Assembly: GCA_001724855.1 (NCBI GenBank)
Contig: MEED01000017.1
Span: forward strand, 39,231 to 103,230
Reading direction: 5' to 3'
DNA length: 64,000 bases
Source of the DNA: Lautropia sp. SCN 69-89
Lineage (GTDB): Bacteria > Pseudomonadota > Gammaproteobacteria > Burkholderiales > Burkholderiaceae_E
Part shown: positions 1 to 8,329 of the stretch, one piece after another
Position numbering within the stretch: the first letter of the stretch is position 1
Layout of the letters: the number at the start of each line of letters is the position of its first letter
The notes under the pieces: model-generated
What the model was told of the DNA's origin: nothing
Database searches by the model: none
What the model saw: the letters and a program-made list of their open reading frames with translations, nothing else
Made by a program: the position numbers and the translations under genes

Positions 1-827
1 GGTCGGCCACTGTCGGGATCTTCGCGCGCCAGCTCTACGGCCTCGCCGACGAAGTGGTCGTCGTCGACGATCACATCACCGGTGTGCTCACGGAGCACCA
101 GGCCGGGCGCTGCCTGGACATGCGCCCCTCGGGCATCAAGGTGCGCGGGCGCAAGTCGACGCCGGGACGCTACTTCCAGGTGGCCAGTCCGGGCACCGGA
201 TGGGGTGGTACCGACATCGCCGACCCGCTGGCGATCATCGAGGGCTGGGACGACAAGGTGGCGTGGCCCGGCTTGCGGCTGCTGATGACTTCCACCACCG
301 GCGAGCACGCCTCGTGGTATGTCCTCGACGAAACGCTCACGCCGCGCGAGCAGGCCATGCCGCAGGCACTGCATGCGATCGTCGAGCGCATCGGCGAGAA
401 CTGCGAACCGTCGCTGTGCACGGTGCTCTTCCTCGGTGGCGCCGGCGGCAGTCTGCGCGCCGGGGTGACCGAGAACCCGGTGCTGCTCACCCGCTCGATC
501 AAGCAGGCGCTGGTCAACGTCACCTGTGGCGGCGCGCCGGCCTACGTCTGGCCGGGCGGCGGAATCACGGTGATGACCGACGTGACACGCATGCCAGACC
601 GCAGTTTCGGCACGGTGCCCACTCCTGCCCTCGTCGCGCCGATCGAGTTCAGCATGCGCCTTGACGACTTCCGCGCCCTTGGCGGGCACGTCGACCACGT
701 GCGTCCGCTCGAAGAGGTGCTGCGCCACGGCGCGTGGCACAACGACGGCGCTCCGGTGGCGCGCCGCTGGCTGCAGGCCGCCGCGGGCAACCCCTGGCCA
801 CTGGGCCGCCCTCCTGTCATCGGCTGA
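1..827 (+). CDS. 6-hydroxynicotinate reductase-like protein, 3' part (5' end outside window)
   Basis: The frame is open from base 3 to the TGA at 825-827, so the gene begins before the window and about 274 C-terminal residues are visible. Gly-rich stretches can be seen (FLGGAGGSLRAG, CGGAPAYVWPGGG), then PTPALVAPIEFSM near the end. I recognise this as the C-terminal region of proteins annotated as 6-hydroxynicotinate reductase in proteobacterial nicotinate clusters. That enzyme reduces 6-hydroxynicotinate to 1,4,5,6-tetrahydro-6-oxonicotinate. The nicAB genes downstream on the same strand support the role. The expected N-terminal Fe-S region is outside the window. Family recall is the main basis; substrate is inferred from context. 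Confidence 0.6.
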   Translation, partial: SATVGIFARQLYGLADEVVVVDDHITGVLTEHQAGRCLDMRPSGIKVRGRKSTPGRYFQVASPGTGWGGTDIADPLAIIEGWDDKVAWPGLRLLMTSTTGEHASWYVLDETLTPREQAMPQALHAIVERIGENCEPSLCTVLFLGGAGGSLRAGVTENPVLLTRSIKQALVNVTCGGAPAYVWPGGGITVMTDVTRMPDRSFGTVPTPALVAPIEFSMRLDDFRALGGHVDHVRPLEEVLRHGAWHNDGAPVARRWLQAAAGNPWPLGRPPVIG

Positions 828-837
828 CGCAGCCGCC

Positions 838-1746
838 ATGTCCGCGCAACGCGCCCCGCTCTCCGAAGGCCGCTGGCACTTCCAGCACGGTCCGATCGAC
901 ATCGTCATCGGCGCCGACGGAAGGCCCGATGCCCTGCAGGTCTCGCACGCGGCCGCCTGGGAGCGCTTCCGGACGGTCCTCGACGAACTGGTCGGTGAAC
1001 TGGCCGCCCTGCGCCAGCCGGTCGGCGCGGACCCCTGTACGCTGCGTGGCGCGGTAGCGCGCCGCATGTGGTCGGCCTGTCGACCCTACCGCGCGGATTT
1101 CATCACCCCGATGGCAGCCGTAGCCGGCGCCGTCGCGCAGGAGCTGATCGGGCACTACGCGCGTCCGGGAGTCGATCGCGCGTGGGTCAACAACGGCGGA
1201 GACATCGCGCTTTACCTGGCTCCGGGCCGCTCGGTGCGCGTCGGCCTGTATGCCGACATCGCCCGCCTCGACGCCGCCGAGCTGCGCGACGGTATCCGCA
1301 CCGACGGCTGGTTCGACGTGCGACACGAGTCGCCGGTGCGCGGAGTGGCGACCAGCGGCTGGCGCGGGCGCAGTTTCTCGCTGGGAATCGCCGACAGCGT
1401 GACAGTGCTGGCGCGAAGCGCGGCCGAGGCCGATGCGGCGGCTACGGTCATCGCCAATGCGGTCGACGTCGACGATCCGCGCATCGTGCGGCGACCCGCC
1501 CGCGAACTGAAGGACGACAGCGACCTCGGCGACCTCCCGGTCACGGTGGGCGTTCCTTGCCTCGATCGCGAAACGGTGCGGCGCGCGCTCGAATCGGGCC
1601 TGCGGTGCGCGCAGGCCCTGTACGAGCGCGGCCTGGTCTGGTCATGCGTCCTGGTGTGCCAGGGCGTCATCGGACGAGCCGGCGCGCATGGCGGCGCCGC
1701 GGCCGGGGCACCGCAGTCCGCGGGCGCGGCCGCGCACGCACACTGA
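838..1746 (+). CDS. UPF0280 family protein (ApbE-like superfamily)
   Basis: This 302-residue protein starts at an ATG 10 nt after the preceding stop; the frame stays open further upstream, but that would overlap the previous gene. It resembles UPF0280 proteins, which share the ApbE (FAD:protein FMN transferase) fold. Recognisable stretches are RADFITPMAAVAGAVAQEL, WVNNGGDIALYL and the Ser/Gly segment GVATSGWRGRSFSLG. The biochemical role of UPF0280 is not established. Its position between the reductase and the DUF1185 genes suggests a step or cofactor maturation in the same pathway. The C-terminal tail of about 25 residues is Ala/Gly-rich and probably disordered. Confidence 0.75.
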   Translation: MSAQRAPLSEGRWHFQHGPIDIVIGADGRPDALQVSHAAAWERFRTVLDELVGELAALRQPVGADPCTLRGAVARRMWSACRPYRADFITPMAAVAGAVAQELIGHYARPGVDRAWVNNGGDIALYLAPGRSVRVGLYADIARLDAAELRDGIRTDGWFDVRHESPVRGVATSGWRGRSFSLGIADSVTVLARSAAEADAAATVIANAVDVDDPRIVRRPARELKDDSDLGDLPVTVGVPCLDRETVRRALESGLRCAQALYERGLVWSCVLVCQGVIGRAGAHGGAAAGAPQSAGAAAHAH

Positions 1747-1766
1747 CCACATTCTGGAGTCTCGCG

Positions 1767-2408
1767 ATGATCGACATCCGGCGCATCCTGTCCCAGGTCG
1801 AGGACATCCACCACGAATTCGGGCCGGTCGCGGCAGTGCCACCGCGCCGCGGCTGGATCGCGGCGGTGCTGACCAATCCGTTTGCCGGACGCTACGTGGC
1901 CGACATCGTGCCGATGATGGAAGCCCTGAATCCCGTCGGCGTCGCCATGGCGCACCGGCTGCAGGCCGCGATGGACGTGCCGGTCGAGCGCATCGAGGCG
2001 TACGGCAAGGGGGCGATCATCGGCAGCGCGGGCGAGCTCGAGCATGGCGCGCTGTGGCACGTGCCCGGCGGCTACGCGATGCGCGAGCTGCTCGGCTGGA
2101 AGGGCGACCGCGCCGCCTACGCGCGCGGCGAAGGCGAGCAGAAGTCCGGGCAGCCCGGCAACGCGCTGGCGATCGTCCCATCGACGAAGAAAGTGGGCCC
2201 GCCAGGCGCCGCGCTCGACGTTCCGCTCACGCACATCAATGCCAGCTACGTGCGCAGTCACTTCGACGCGGTCGAGGTGCGCGTGCCCGGCGCACCGGCC
2301 GCCGACGAGCTGGTCTTCATCCTGGCGATGAGCACCGGCGCGAGGGTGCACGCCCGCGTGGGCGGGCTGAAAGCCGGCGACATCGCCCAATGGGACGGCC
2401 TGCGCTGA
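1767..2408 (+). CDS. DUF1185 (AA_synth, PF06684) family protein, paralogue 1
   Basis: This 213-residue protein has an ATG preceded by TGGAG at 1755-1759. It belongs to the family usually named 'amino acid synthesis family protein' (DUF1185), whose solved structures have a variant of the Bacillus chorismate-mutase fold. Diagnostic blocks are NPFAGRYV, YGKGAIIG followed by GELEHG, a VPSTKK segment, ALDVPLTH, YVRSHFDAVEVRV, and a terminal ARVGGLK...DGLR. The next gene is a shorter paralogue with the same blocks. No activity is established for the family. Invariant Lys, Glu and His residues in both copies suggest an enzyme, and the operon links it to nicotinate breakdown. Confidence 0.85.
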   Translation: MIDIRRILSQVEDIHHEFGPVAAVPPRRGWIAAVLTNPFAGRYVADIVPMMEALNPVGVAMAHRLQAAMDVPVERIEAYGKGAIIGSAGELEHGALWHVPGGYAMRELLGWKGDRAAYARGEGEQKSGQPGNALAIVPSTKKVGPPGAALDVPLTHINASYVRSHFDAVEVRVPGAPAADELVFILAMSTGARVHARVGGLKAGDIAQWDGLR

Positions 2409-2446
2409 CGCGCCGGCCGCCGCCCGACAACCTCCCGGAGAAACCC

Positions 2447-3031
2447 ATGGCCGCCCGGATCCGCAAGCTGATCGTGCAAGTCGACGAAACCCTCCGCGAA
2501 ATGAACCAGGCCGTCGAGCCGCCGGCTCGTCGTGCGCTGGCGATGGCGGTGATCGAGAACCCGTACGCCGGCCGCTACGTCGAGAATCTCGACGAACTGA
2601 TCACGATCGGCGAAGAACTGGGCGGGCTGCTCGGACGCCGCTGCGTGGAAGCGCTCGGCATCGCGCCCGGGCAGGCGCACAGCTACGGCAAGGCTGCCAT
2701 CGTCGGCGAGGGCGGCGAACTCGAACACGCTGCGGCCCTGCTCCACCCCCGGATGGGCGCCACGTTGCGCGCGGCAGTGGAGAAAGGCGCCGCGCTGGTG
2801 CCGTCGGCCAAGAAGCGCGGTGGCCTCGGGACCGCCATCGACGTGCCGCTCGGGCACAAGGACGCCGCGTTCGTGCGCAGTCATTTCGACGCGATCGAAG
2901 CCCGCGTGAGCGACGCGCCGCGCGCCAACGAAATCGTGGTGGCCATCGCCGTCACCGACAGCGGGCGCCCTCTGGCGCGCGTCGGCGGGCTGAAGGTCAG
3001 CGAGATCAAGGGCGAGGACGGCCTGCGCTGA
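2447..3031 (+). CDS. DUF1185 (AA_synth, PF06684) family protein, paralogue 2
   Basis: This 194-residue protein starts at ATG 2447 with CCCGGAG just upstream, 38 nt after paralogue 1. It repeats the family blocks NPYAGRYV, YGKAAIVG, GELEHAAALLH, VPSAKKRGG, AIDVPLGH, FVRSHFDAIEARV and ARVGGLK...DGLR. It lacks the roughly 20 residues that paralogue 1 carries between the GELEH and KK blocks (the ELLGWKGDRAAY region). Tandem duplication with divergence suggests either a heteromeric enzyme or two related steps. Function is unknown; the catabolic context is inferred from the neighbours. Confidence 0.85.
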   Translation: MAARIRKLIVQVDETLREMNQAVEPPARRALAMAVIENPYAGRYVENLDELITIGEELGGLLGRRCVEALGIAPGQAHSYGKAAIVGEGGELEHAAALLHPRMGATLRAAVEKGAALVPSAKKRGGLGTAIDVPLGHKDAAFVRSHFDAIEARVSDAPRANEIVVAIAVTDSGRPLARVGGLKVSEIKGEDGLR

Positions 3032-3085
3032 GCGCCGGCACCGGCTTCGTCACGTCCCCCAACGTCCATCGCCAACCGGAGACAC

Positions 3086-4306
3086 ATGATGGCAACAACG
3101 AAGAAGTTCCTGCGTACCGGCCTGGCCGCGCTGGCAGCCCTGGGCGCGACCGCACTGACGGTACCGGCGCACGCCCAGGGCGTCGTCAAGATCGGCGAAG
3201 TGAACAGCTACAAGGCACAGCCCCTGTTTCTCGAACCGTACAAGAAGGGCATGGAACTCGCGGTCGAGGAGATCAACAAGGCGGGCGGCGTCAACGGCAG
3301 GAAGGTGGAGCTCGTCAGCCGCGACGACAACGGCAACCCCGGCGACGCCGTGCGCGCGGCCGAGGAGCTGGTCACGCGCGAGAAGGTCGACGTGCTCACC
3401 GGAGGCTTTCTCTCCAATATCGGGCTGGCGCTGGCCGACTTCGCCAAGCAGAAGAGGTTCTTCTACCTCGCCAGCGAGCCGCTGACCGACAAGATCGTCT
3501 GGGCCGACGGCAACCGCTATACGTTCCGCCTGCGTCCGTCGACCTACATGCAGGTTGCGATGCTGGTGCCCGAAGCGGCGGCGATGAAGAAGAAGCGCTG
3601 GGCACTGGTCTACCCCAACTATGAGTACGGACAGTCGGCCGCGGCCACTTTCAAGCGGCTGCTCGAGGCGGCACAGCCCGGCGTCGAGTTCGTGGCCGAG
3701 CAGGCGCCGCCGCTGGGCCGGGTCGACGCCGGCAGCGTCGTGCAGGCGCTCGCCGATGCGAAGCCCGACGCGGTGTTCAACGTGCTGTTTGCCGCCGACC
3801 TGGCCAAGTTCGTGCGCGAGGGCAACACGCGCGGTCTGTTCCAGGGACGCGAGGTGGTGAGCATGCTCACCGGCGAACCGGAATATCTCGACCCCCTGAA
3901 GGCCGAGACCCCGAGCGGCTGGGTGGTAACCGGCTACCCGTGGTACGCCATCAGGACACCCGAGCACGAGGCGTTCCTGAAGGCTTACCAGGCGAAGTTC
4001 AACGACTATCCGCGCCTGGGCTCGGTGGTCGGCTACAGCGCGATCAAGTCGCTGGCTGCCGGCATCGCCAGGGCGGGTGGTACCGACACTGCGAAGCTCA
4101 TCGCCGCGTTCGAGGGCCTGCAGGTCGAGACGCCGTTCGGACGGATCAGCTACCGCCCGCAGGATCACCAGTCGACCATGGGCGCCTTCGTGGGCCGGAC
4201 CCGGTACGAAAACGGCAAGGGGGTCATGGTCGATTTCCGCTATCTCGACGGCGCGAAGTTCCAGCCGTCGGATGCGGAAGTGAAGAAGCTGCGGCCTGCC
4301 GACTGA
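3086..4306 (+). CDS. Branched-chain-type ABC transporter periplasmic binding protein
   Basis: This 406-residue LivJ-like (type I periplasmic binding fold) protein has a clear signal peptide: MMATTKKFLR then a hydrophobic Ala/Leu core ending in AHA-Q, with cleavage near residue 30. The mature start VKIGEVNSYKAQPLF and the segments INKAGGVNGRKVELVSRDD and ALVYPNYEYGQSA are typical of the family. There are two adjacent ATGs (3086, 3089) with CCGGAG upstream. It is the first gene of a complete importer. Enclosed by nicotinate genes, it probably delivers nicotinate, 6-hydroxynicotinate or a dicarboxylate breakdown product; the sequence alone does not settle the ligand. Confidence 0.9.
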   Translation: MMATTKKFLRTGLAALAALGATALTVPAHAQGVVKIGEVNSYKAQPLFLEPYKKGMELAVEEINKAGGVNGRKVELVSRDDNGNPGDAVRAAEELVTREKVDVLTGGFLSNIGLALADFAKQKRFFYLASEPLTDKIVWADGNRYTFRLRPSTYMQVAMLVPEAAAMKKKRWALVYPNYEYGQSAAATFKRLLEAAQPGVEFVAEQAPPLGRVDAGSVVQALADAKPDAVFNVLFAADLAKFVREGNTRGLFQGREVVSMLTGEPEYLDPLKAETPSGWVVTGYPWYAIRTPEHEAFLKAYQAKFNDYPRLGSVVGYSAIKSLAAGIARAGGTDTAKLIAAFEGLQVETPFGRISYRPQDHQSTMGAFVGRTRYENGKGVMVDFRYLDGAKFQPSDAEVKKLRPAD

Positions 4307-4333
4307 GATCGCGCGCCGCGCCGGGATCCAACC

Positions 4334-6232
4334 ATGGACTTCTCCAGCTTCGTCGTCCAGCTCCTCAACGGTCTGGCCGGCGCCTCGTCGCTGTTCCTGG
4401 TCGCGGCGGGGCTGTCGCTGATCTTCGGCGTGACGCGCATCGTGAACTTCGCGCACGGCTCGTTCTACATGCTGGGCGTCTACGTCGCCTACACGCTGGT
4501 CGAGCGGCTGGGCGGCGCCATCGGCTTCTGGCCCGCCCTGCTGCTGGCCGCGGTGGCAGTCGGACTGCTGGGCGCGCTGGTGGAGATCGTGCTGCTGCGA
4601 CGGATCTATCACGCCCCGGAGCTGTTCCAGCTTCTGGCAACCTTCGCGCTGGTGCTGGTGACCAAGGACGCAGTATTGTGGCTCTGGGGGCCCGAGGAGC
4701 TTCTCGGACCGCGCGCGCCGGGACTGTCCGGGTCGATTCCCATCCTCGGGCGCCAGTTCCCATCCTATGACCTGTTCCTGATCGTCGCCGGACCCGTGGT
4801 CCTCGGCGCGCTGTGGCTGCTGCTCACCCGCACGCGCTGGGGCACGCTGGTGCGCGCGGCCACCCAGGACCGCGACATGGTCGGCGCGCTGGGGGTGAAC
4901 CAGGCCTGGTTGTTCACCGCGGTGTTCGCCCTCGGCGCGCTGCTGGCCGGACTGGGCGGCGCGCTGCAGCTGCCGCGCGAACCCGCCAACCTCGAACTCG
5001 ACCTGAACACCATCGGGGCCGCGTTCGTGGTGGTCGTGGTGGGCGGCATGGGCTCGATCCCTGGCGCCTACGTAGCCGCGCTGCTCATCGCGGAACTGAA
5101 AGCCGTGTGCATCTGGCTCGGACTGGTGGAGGTATTCGGCTTCGACATCTCCTTCTCCAGGCTCACGCTGGTGGTCGAATTCCTGGTGATGGCGGTGGTG
5201 CTCGTGGTGCGGCCCTGGGGCCTGATGGGACGCCCGCAGGCAGCGAGCCGGCATGCCGGGATGGTCGAGGCACCGCTGCGGCCGCCCGACAACCTGTTCA
5301 AGGCGGCCGCGGCGGCGCTCCTGCTCGCCCTGGTGGCGACGCCCGCGTTCACCGCCGAGTCGCCCTATGTCGTGGTGCTGGCGATCGACCTGATGGTCGC
5401 GGCGCTCTTCGCCACCAGCCTGCACTTCATCATGGGACCGGCCGGCATGCACTCGTTCGGCCATGCCGCCTACTTCGGGCTGGCTGCCTACGCGGCGGCG
5501 CTGCTCGTGCGCACGCTGGCGGTACCGATGGAGTGGGCGCTGTTGCTCGCGCCGCTGGGCGCCGCGCTTGGCGCGCTGGTGTACGGCTGGTTCTGCGTGC
5601 GCCTGTCGGGCGTCTACCTGGCGATGCTCACCCTTGCCTTCGCGCAGATCACCTGGGCCGTCGCCTACCAGTGGGACAGCGTCACCGGCGGCAGCAACGG
5701 ACTCACCGGCGTATGGCCCGCCGCGTGGCTGGCCGACAGTCGCAACTACTACTACCTGACGCTGGCGCTCGTTGTCGCGTCCATCCTCGCGCTCAGGCGC
5801 TTCCTTTACGCGCCCTTCGGCTACGCCATGCGCGCCACGCGCGACTCTCCGTTGCGCGCCGACGCCATCGGCATCGACGTCAAGGGCGTGCAGTGGACGG
5901 CATTCGTCGTCGCCGGGCTGTTCGCCGGCGTGGCGGGCGGCCTGTACGCGTTCTCCAAGGGCAGCATTTCGCCCGAAACCCTGTACGTGACCAAGTCGGT
6001 CGACGGCCTCGTCATGGTGCTGCTCGGCGGCTTGCAGACGCTGTCGGGCGGCGCGGTCGGCGCGGTCATCTTCACCTGGCTGCATGATGCCGTTGCGCGC
6101 AACACCGAGTACTGGCGTGCCATGCTCGGGGTCATCATCCTGATCCTCGTGATGCTCTTTCCCCAGGGCATCGCGGGATTCGTGCGCCAGCTCGTCTACG
6201 GCAGGCGCGAGGCGAAGGAGGGCCGGCCGTGA
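4334..6232 (+). CDS. Fused LivH-LivM branched-chain-type ABC permease
   Basis: This 632-residue inner-membrane protein carries both permease halves in one chain. Residues about 1-295 are LivH-like (ASSLFLVAAGLSLIFGVTRIVNFAHGSFYMLG; GGMGSIPGAYVAALLIAE). Residues about 320-632 are LivM-like (GPAGMHSFGHAAYFGLAAYAAA; GGSNGLTGVWP; FSKGSISPETLYVTKSVDGL). A hydrophilic linker (GRPQAASRHAGMVEAPLRPPDN) joins them. The pair is usually encoded by two genes, so this is a fusion or naturally linked form. It overlaps the ATPase gene by 4 nt (GTGA), implying translational coupling. Confidence 0.93.
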   Translation: MDFSSFVVQLLNGLAGASSLFLVAAGLSLIFGVTRIVNFAHGSFYMLGVYVAYTLVERLGGAIGFWPALLLAAVAVGLLGALVEIVLLRRIYHAPELFQLLATFALVLVTKDAVLWLWGPEELLGPRAPGLSGSIPILGRQFPSYDLFLIVAGPVVLGALWLLLTRTRWGTLVRAATQDRDMVGALGVNQAWLFTAVFALGALLAGLGGALQLPREPANLELDLNTIGAAFVVVVVGGMGSIPGAYVAALLIAELKAVCIWLGLVEVFGFDISFSRLTLVVEFLVMAVVLVVRPWGLMGRPQAASRHAGMVEAPLRPPDNLFKAAAAALLLALVATPAFTAESPYVVVLAIDLMVAALFATSLHFIMGPAGMHSFGHAAYFGLAAYAAALLVRTLAVPMEWALLLAPLGAALGALVYGWFCVRLSGVYLAMLTLAFAQITWAVAYQWDSVTGGSNGLTGVWPAAWLADSRNYYYLTLALVVASILALRRFLYAPFGYAMRATRDSPLRADAIGIDVKGVQWTAFVVAGLFAGVAGGLYAFSKGSISPETLYVTKSVDGLVMVLLGGLQTLSGGAVGAVIFTWLHDAVARNTEYWRAMLGVIILILVMLFPQGIAGFVRQLVYGRREAKEGRP

Positions 6233-7014
6233 GCCTGCTGACTGTTTCCGGACTGGGCAAGTCGTTCGGCGGCGTGAAGGCCGTCGACGGAATCGACTTC
6301 CGGCTCGACGCGGGCGAACTGCTCGCGCTGATCGGCCCGAACGGTGCGGGCAAGTCGACCACCTTCAACATGGTCAACGGCCAGTTGCGCGCCGACGCCG
6401 GATCGATACGGCTCGACGGGATCGAGCTGGTCGGCCTGAAGCCGCGCCAGATCTGGCGGCTGGGCGTGGGACGCACGTTCCAGATCGCCGCCACCTTCGC
6501 GTCGCTCACGGTCGTCGAGAACGTGCAGATGGCGCTGATCTCGGCAGACCGCAAGGTGTATTCGCTGTGGCGGCCGGCAGCCGCGCACCGGCGCGCCGAG
6601 GCGCTCGCGCTGCTCGATCAGGTGGGCATGGCGGCGCAGGCCGATCGCCCCTGCAGCGTGCTGGCCTACGGAGACGTCAAGCGTGTCGAACTGGCCATCG
6701 CAATGGCCAATTCCCCGAAGCTGCTGCTGATGGACGAACCCACTGCGGGCATGGCGCCGGCCGAGCGCAACGACCTCATGGCACTCACCAAGAAGCTTGT
6801 CGTCGAACGAGGCATCGCCGTGCTGTTCACCGAGCACAGCATGGATGTGGTGTTCGCCTATGCCGACCGGATGGTGGTGCTCGCGCGCGGACGACTGATC
6901 GCCGAAGGCAGGCCGGCGGATATCCGCGATCACCCGAAGGTCCAGGAGGTGTACTTCGGCAGCGGCAAGACTTTCGAGAAGAAGGCGACTGCCTCCGCGG
7001 AGAACGCGCAGTGA
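6229..7014 (+). CDS. ABC transporter ATP-binding protein, LivG type
   Basis: This 261-residue ATPase starts at GTG 6229, overlapping the permease stop. Walker A is GPNGAGKSTT at residues 36-45. A LivG-like Q-loop region (LGVGRTFQIAATFASLTVVENV) and Walker B (LLLMDEPTAGM) followed by the H-loop in FTEHSMDVVFAYADR are present. The signature region VLAYGDVKRVELAIAMA departs from canonical LSGGQ, as in many LivG proteins. It energises the fused permease together with the LivF-type ATPase downstream. GTGA overlaps at both ends show an operon. Confidence 0.93.
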   Translation: MSLLTVSGLGKSFGGVKAVDGIDFRLDAGELLALIGPNGAGKSTTFNMVNGQLRADAGSIRLDGIELVGLKPRQIWRLGVGRTFQIAATFASLTVVENVQMALISADRKVYSLWRPAAAHRRAEALALLDQVGMAAQADRPCSVLAYGDVKRVELAIAMANSPKLLLMDEPTAGMAPAERNDLMALTKKLVVERGIAVLFTEHSMDVVFAYADRMVVLARGRLIAEGRPADIRDHPKVQEVYFGSGKTFEKKATASAENAQ

Positions 7015-7763
7015 ACCCACCCGTGCATGCCGGCGACAGCGCCACCCTTCTCGACGTGCGCGGCCTCTGCGCCTGGTACGGCGCCGCGCAGATCCTGTTC
7101 GGCGTCGACCTCGAGGTGCGCCGCGGCGAGGTCGTCGCGCTCATGGGCCGCAACGGCGCAGGAAAGTCCACCACGCTGAGTGCGATCATGGGCATGCTCG
7201 ACAAGCGCCGAGGCACGCTCGGCTTCATGGGGCGCGACATTTCGGCGAGCGAACCGCACGAGATCGCCTCGCACGGGCTGGGATTCGTGCCGGAAGACCG
7301 GCGCATCTTCACCGACCTGACCGTGCTCGAGAACCTCGAGGTGGGGCGCCAGGCACCGCGCCGATGGCCCGACGGCAGCGATGCACCGACCTGGACGCCG
7401 CAACGCCTGTTCGGCCTGTTCCCCAACCTGGGCGAAATGCCCGACCGCCCGGGTGGCCGCATGAGCGGCGGCGAGCAGCAAATGCTCACCGTCGCGCGCA
7501 CGCTGATGGGGAATCCGTTCCTCGTCCTGCTCGACGAGCCGTCCGAAGGCGTCGCGCCGGTGATCGTGGAGCAGATGGCGCACATGATCATCGAGCTCAA
7601 GGCGCAGGGGGTGAGCATCCTGCTCTCGGAACAGAACATGCACTTCGCCGAACTGGTGTCCGATCGTGCCTACGTGCTCGAGAAGGGGCAGATCCGCTTC
7701 ACCGGCTCGATGGACGAACTGGCCGCCAACGAGGGGGTCCGCCGCGCCTACCTGAGCGTCTGA
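7011..7763 (+). CDS. ABC transporter ATP-binding protein, LivF type
   Basis: This 250-residue ATPase starts at GTG 7011, overlapping livG by 4 nt. Walker A is GRNGAGKSTT at about residues 47-56. LGFVPEDRRIFTDLTVLENL is a typical LivF block, followed by the signature MSGGEQQMLTVARTLM, Walker B LVLLDEPSEGVAP and switch segment SEQNMHFAELVSDR. It completes the importer. Compared with most LivF proteins (about 235 residues) it has a short insertion around RWPDGSDAPTWTPQ. Confidence 0.93.
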   Translation: MNPPVHAGDSATLLDVRGLCAWYGAAQILFGVDLEVRRGEVVALMGRNGAGKSTTLSAIMGMLDKRRGTLGFMGRDISASEPHEIASHGLGFVPEDRRIFTDLTVLENLEVGRQAPRRWPDGSDAPTWTPQRLFGLFPNLGEMPDRPGGRMSGGEQQMLTVARTLMGNPFLVLLDEPSEGVAPVIVEQMAHMIIELKAQGVSILLSEQNMHFAELVSDRAYVLEKGQIRFTGSMDELAANEGVRRAYLSV

Positions 7764-7811
7764 ACCGCCGCTTCTCGCGACAACTCCTTCCTCAACCATC
7801 GGAGATCTCAC

Positions 7812-8279
7812 ATGGCTTCCGTATCCGACAACGAGTACAGGTTCTCCGAGCAGGTCGGATTCCTCCTGCGCCGCGCCTACCAGCGCCATGCCGCCATCTT
7901 CAAGGAGATGGTCGCCCATACCCAGTTGACCGCCGGCCAGTTCGTCGTGCTGTGCACGGTGCGCGATCGTGCTTCCTGCCAGGTGCCCGACATCGTTGCC
8001 GCCACCGCGATCGACGAACCGTCGGTGCGCGGCATCATCGAACGCCTCAAGTGGCGCGAGTTGCTGCAGGTGGCGCACGAACCCGGCGATGCGCGCAGGA
8101 TGGTCATGACCCTCACGCCGGCCGGGCGCACGATCGTCGAGACGGTCACGCCCATCGCCGAGCAGATCACCGAGCTCACGTTCGGCGACCTCGACGCCGG
8201 CGAGAGGCAGACGCTGGTCACGCTGCTGCGCCGCATCGGCGAAGGCGGCGAAGGCATCGATGCGGCGGCCGCCGGCTGA
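7812..8279 (+). CDS. MarR-family transcriptional regulator
   Basis: This 155-residue winged-helix protein starts at ATG 7812 with a GGAG site. The DNA-binding region spans about residues 35-105: LTAGQFVVLCTVRDRASCQVPDIVAATAIDEPSVRGIIERL, then a wing containing EPGDARRMVMTLT. It sits between the transporter and nicA. MarR-type regulators (NicR in Pseudomonas, BpsR in Bordetella) are the known repressors of nicotinate degradation, responding to 6-hydroxynicotinate. By position this is probably the local equivalent, but I cannot identify its operator with confidence. Confidence 0.88.
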   Translation: MASVSDNEYRFSEQVGFLLRRAYQRHAAIFKEMVAHTQLTAGQFVVLCTVRDRASCQVPDIVAATAIDEPSVRGIIERLKWRELLQVAHEPGDARRMVMTLTPAGRTIVETVTPIAEQITELTFGDLDAGERQTLVTLLRRIGEGGEGIDAAAAG

Positions 8280-8329
8280 CACGGCTTTTCCGACGAGGCT
8301 GTGACGGATCACTTGCCCGGGAGAACGCG

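Noticed and set aside
661..837. N-terminal extension of the UPF0280 gene
   Set aside because: The extra frame overlaps the preceding conserved gene and gives Arg/Thr-rich sequence; the ATG at 838 gives a family-like start.
3050..6085. Very long open frame on the minus strand opposite the binding protein and permease
   Set aside because: Its translation is Gln/Arg/His/Gly-rich without family blocks; the plus strand carries clear transporter genes. It is a high-G+C shadow.
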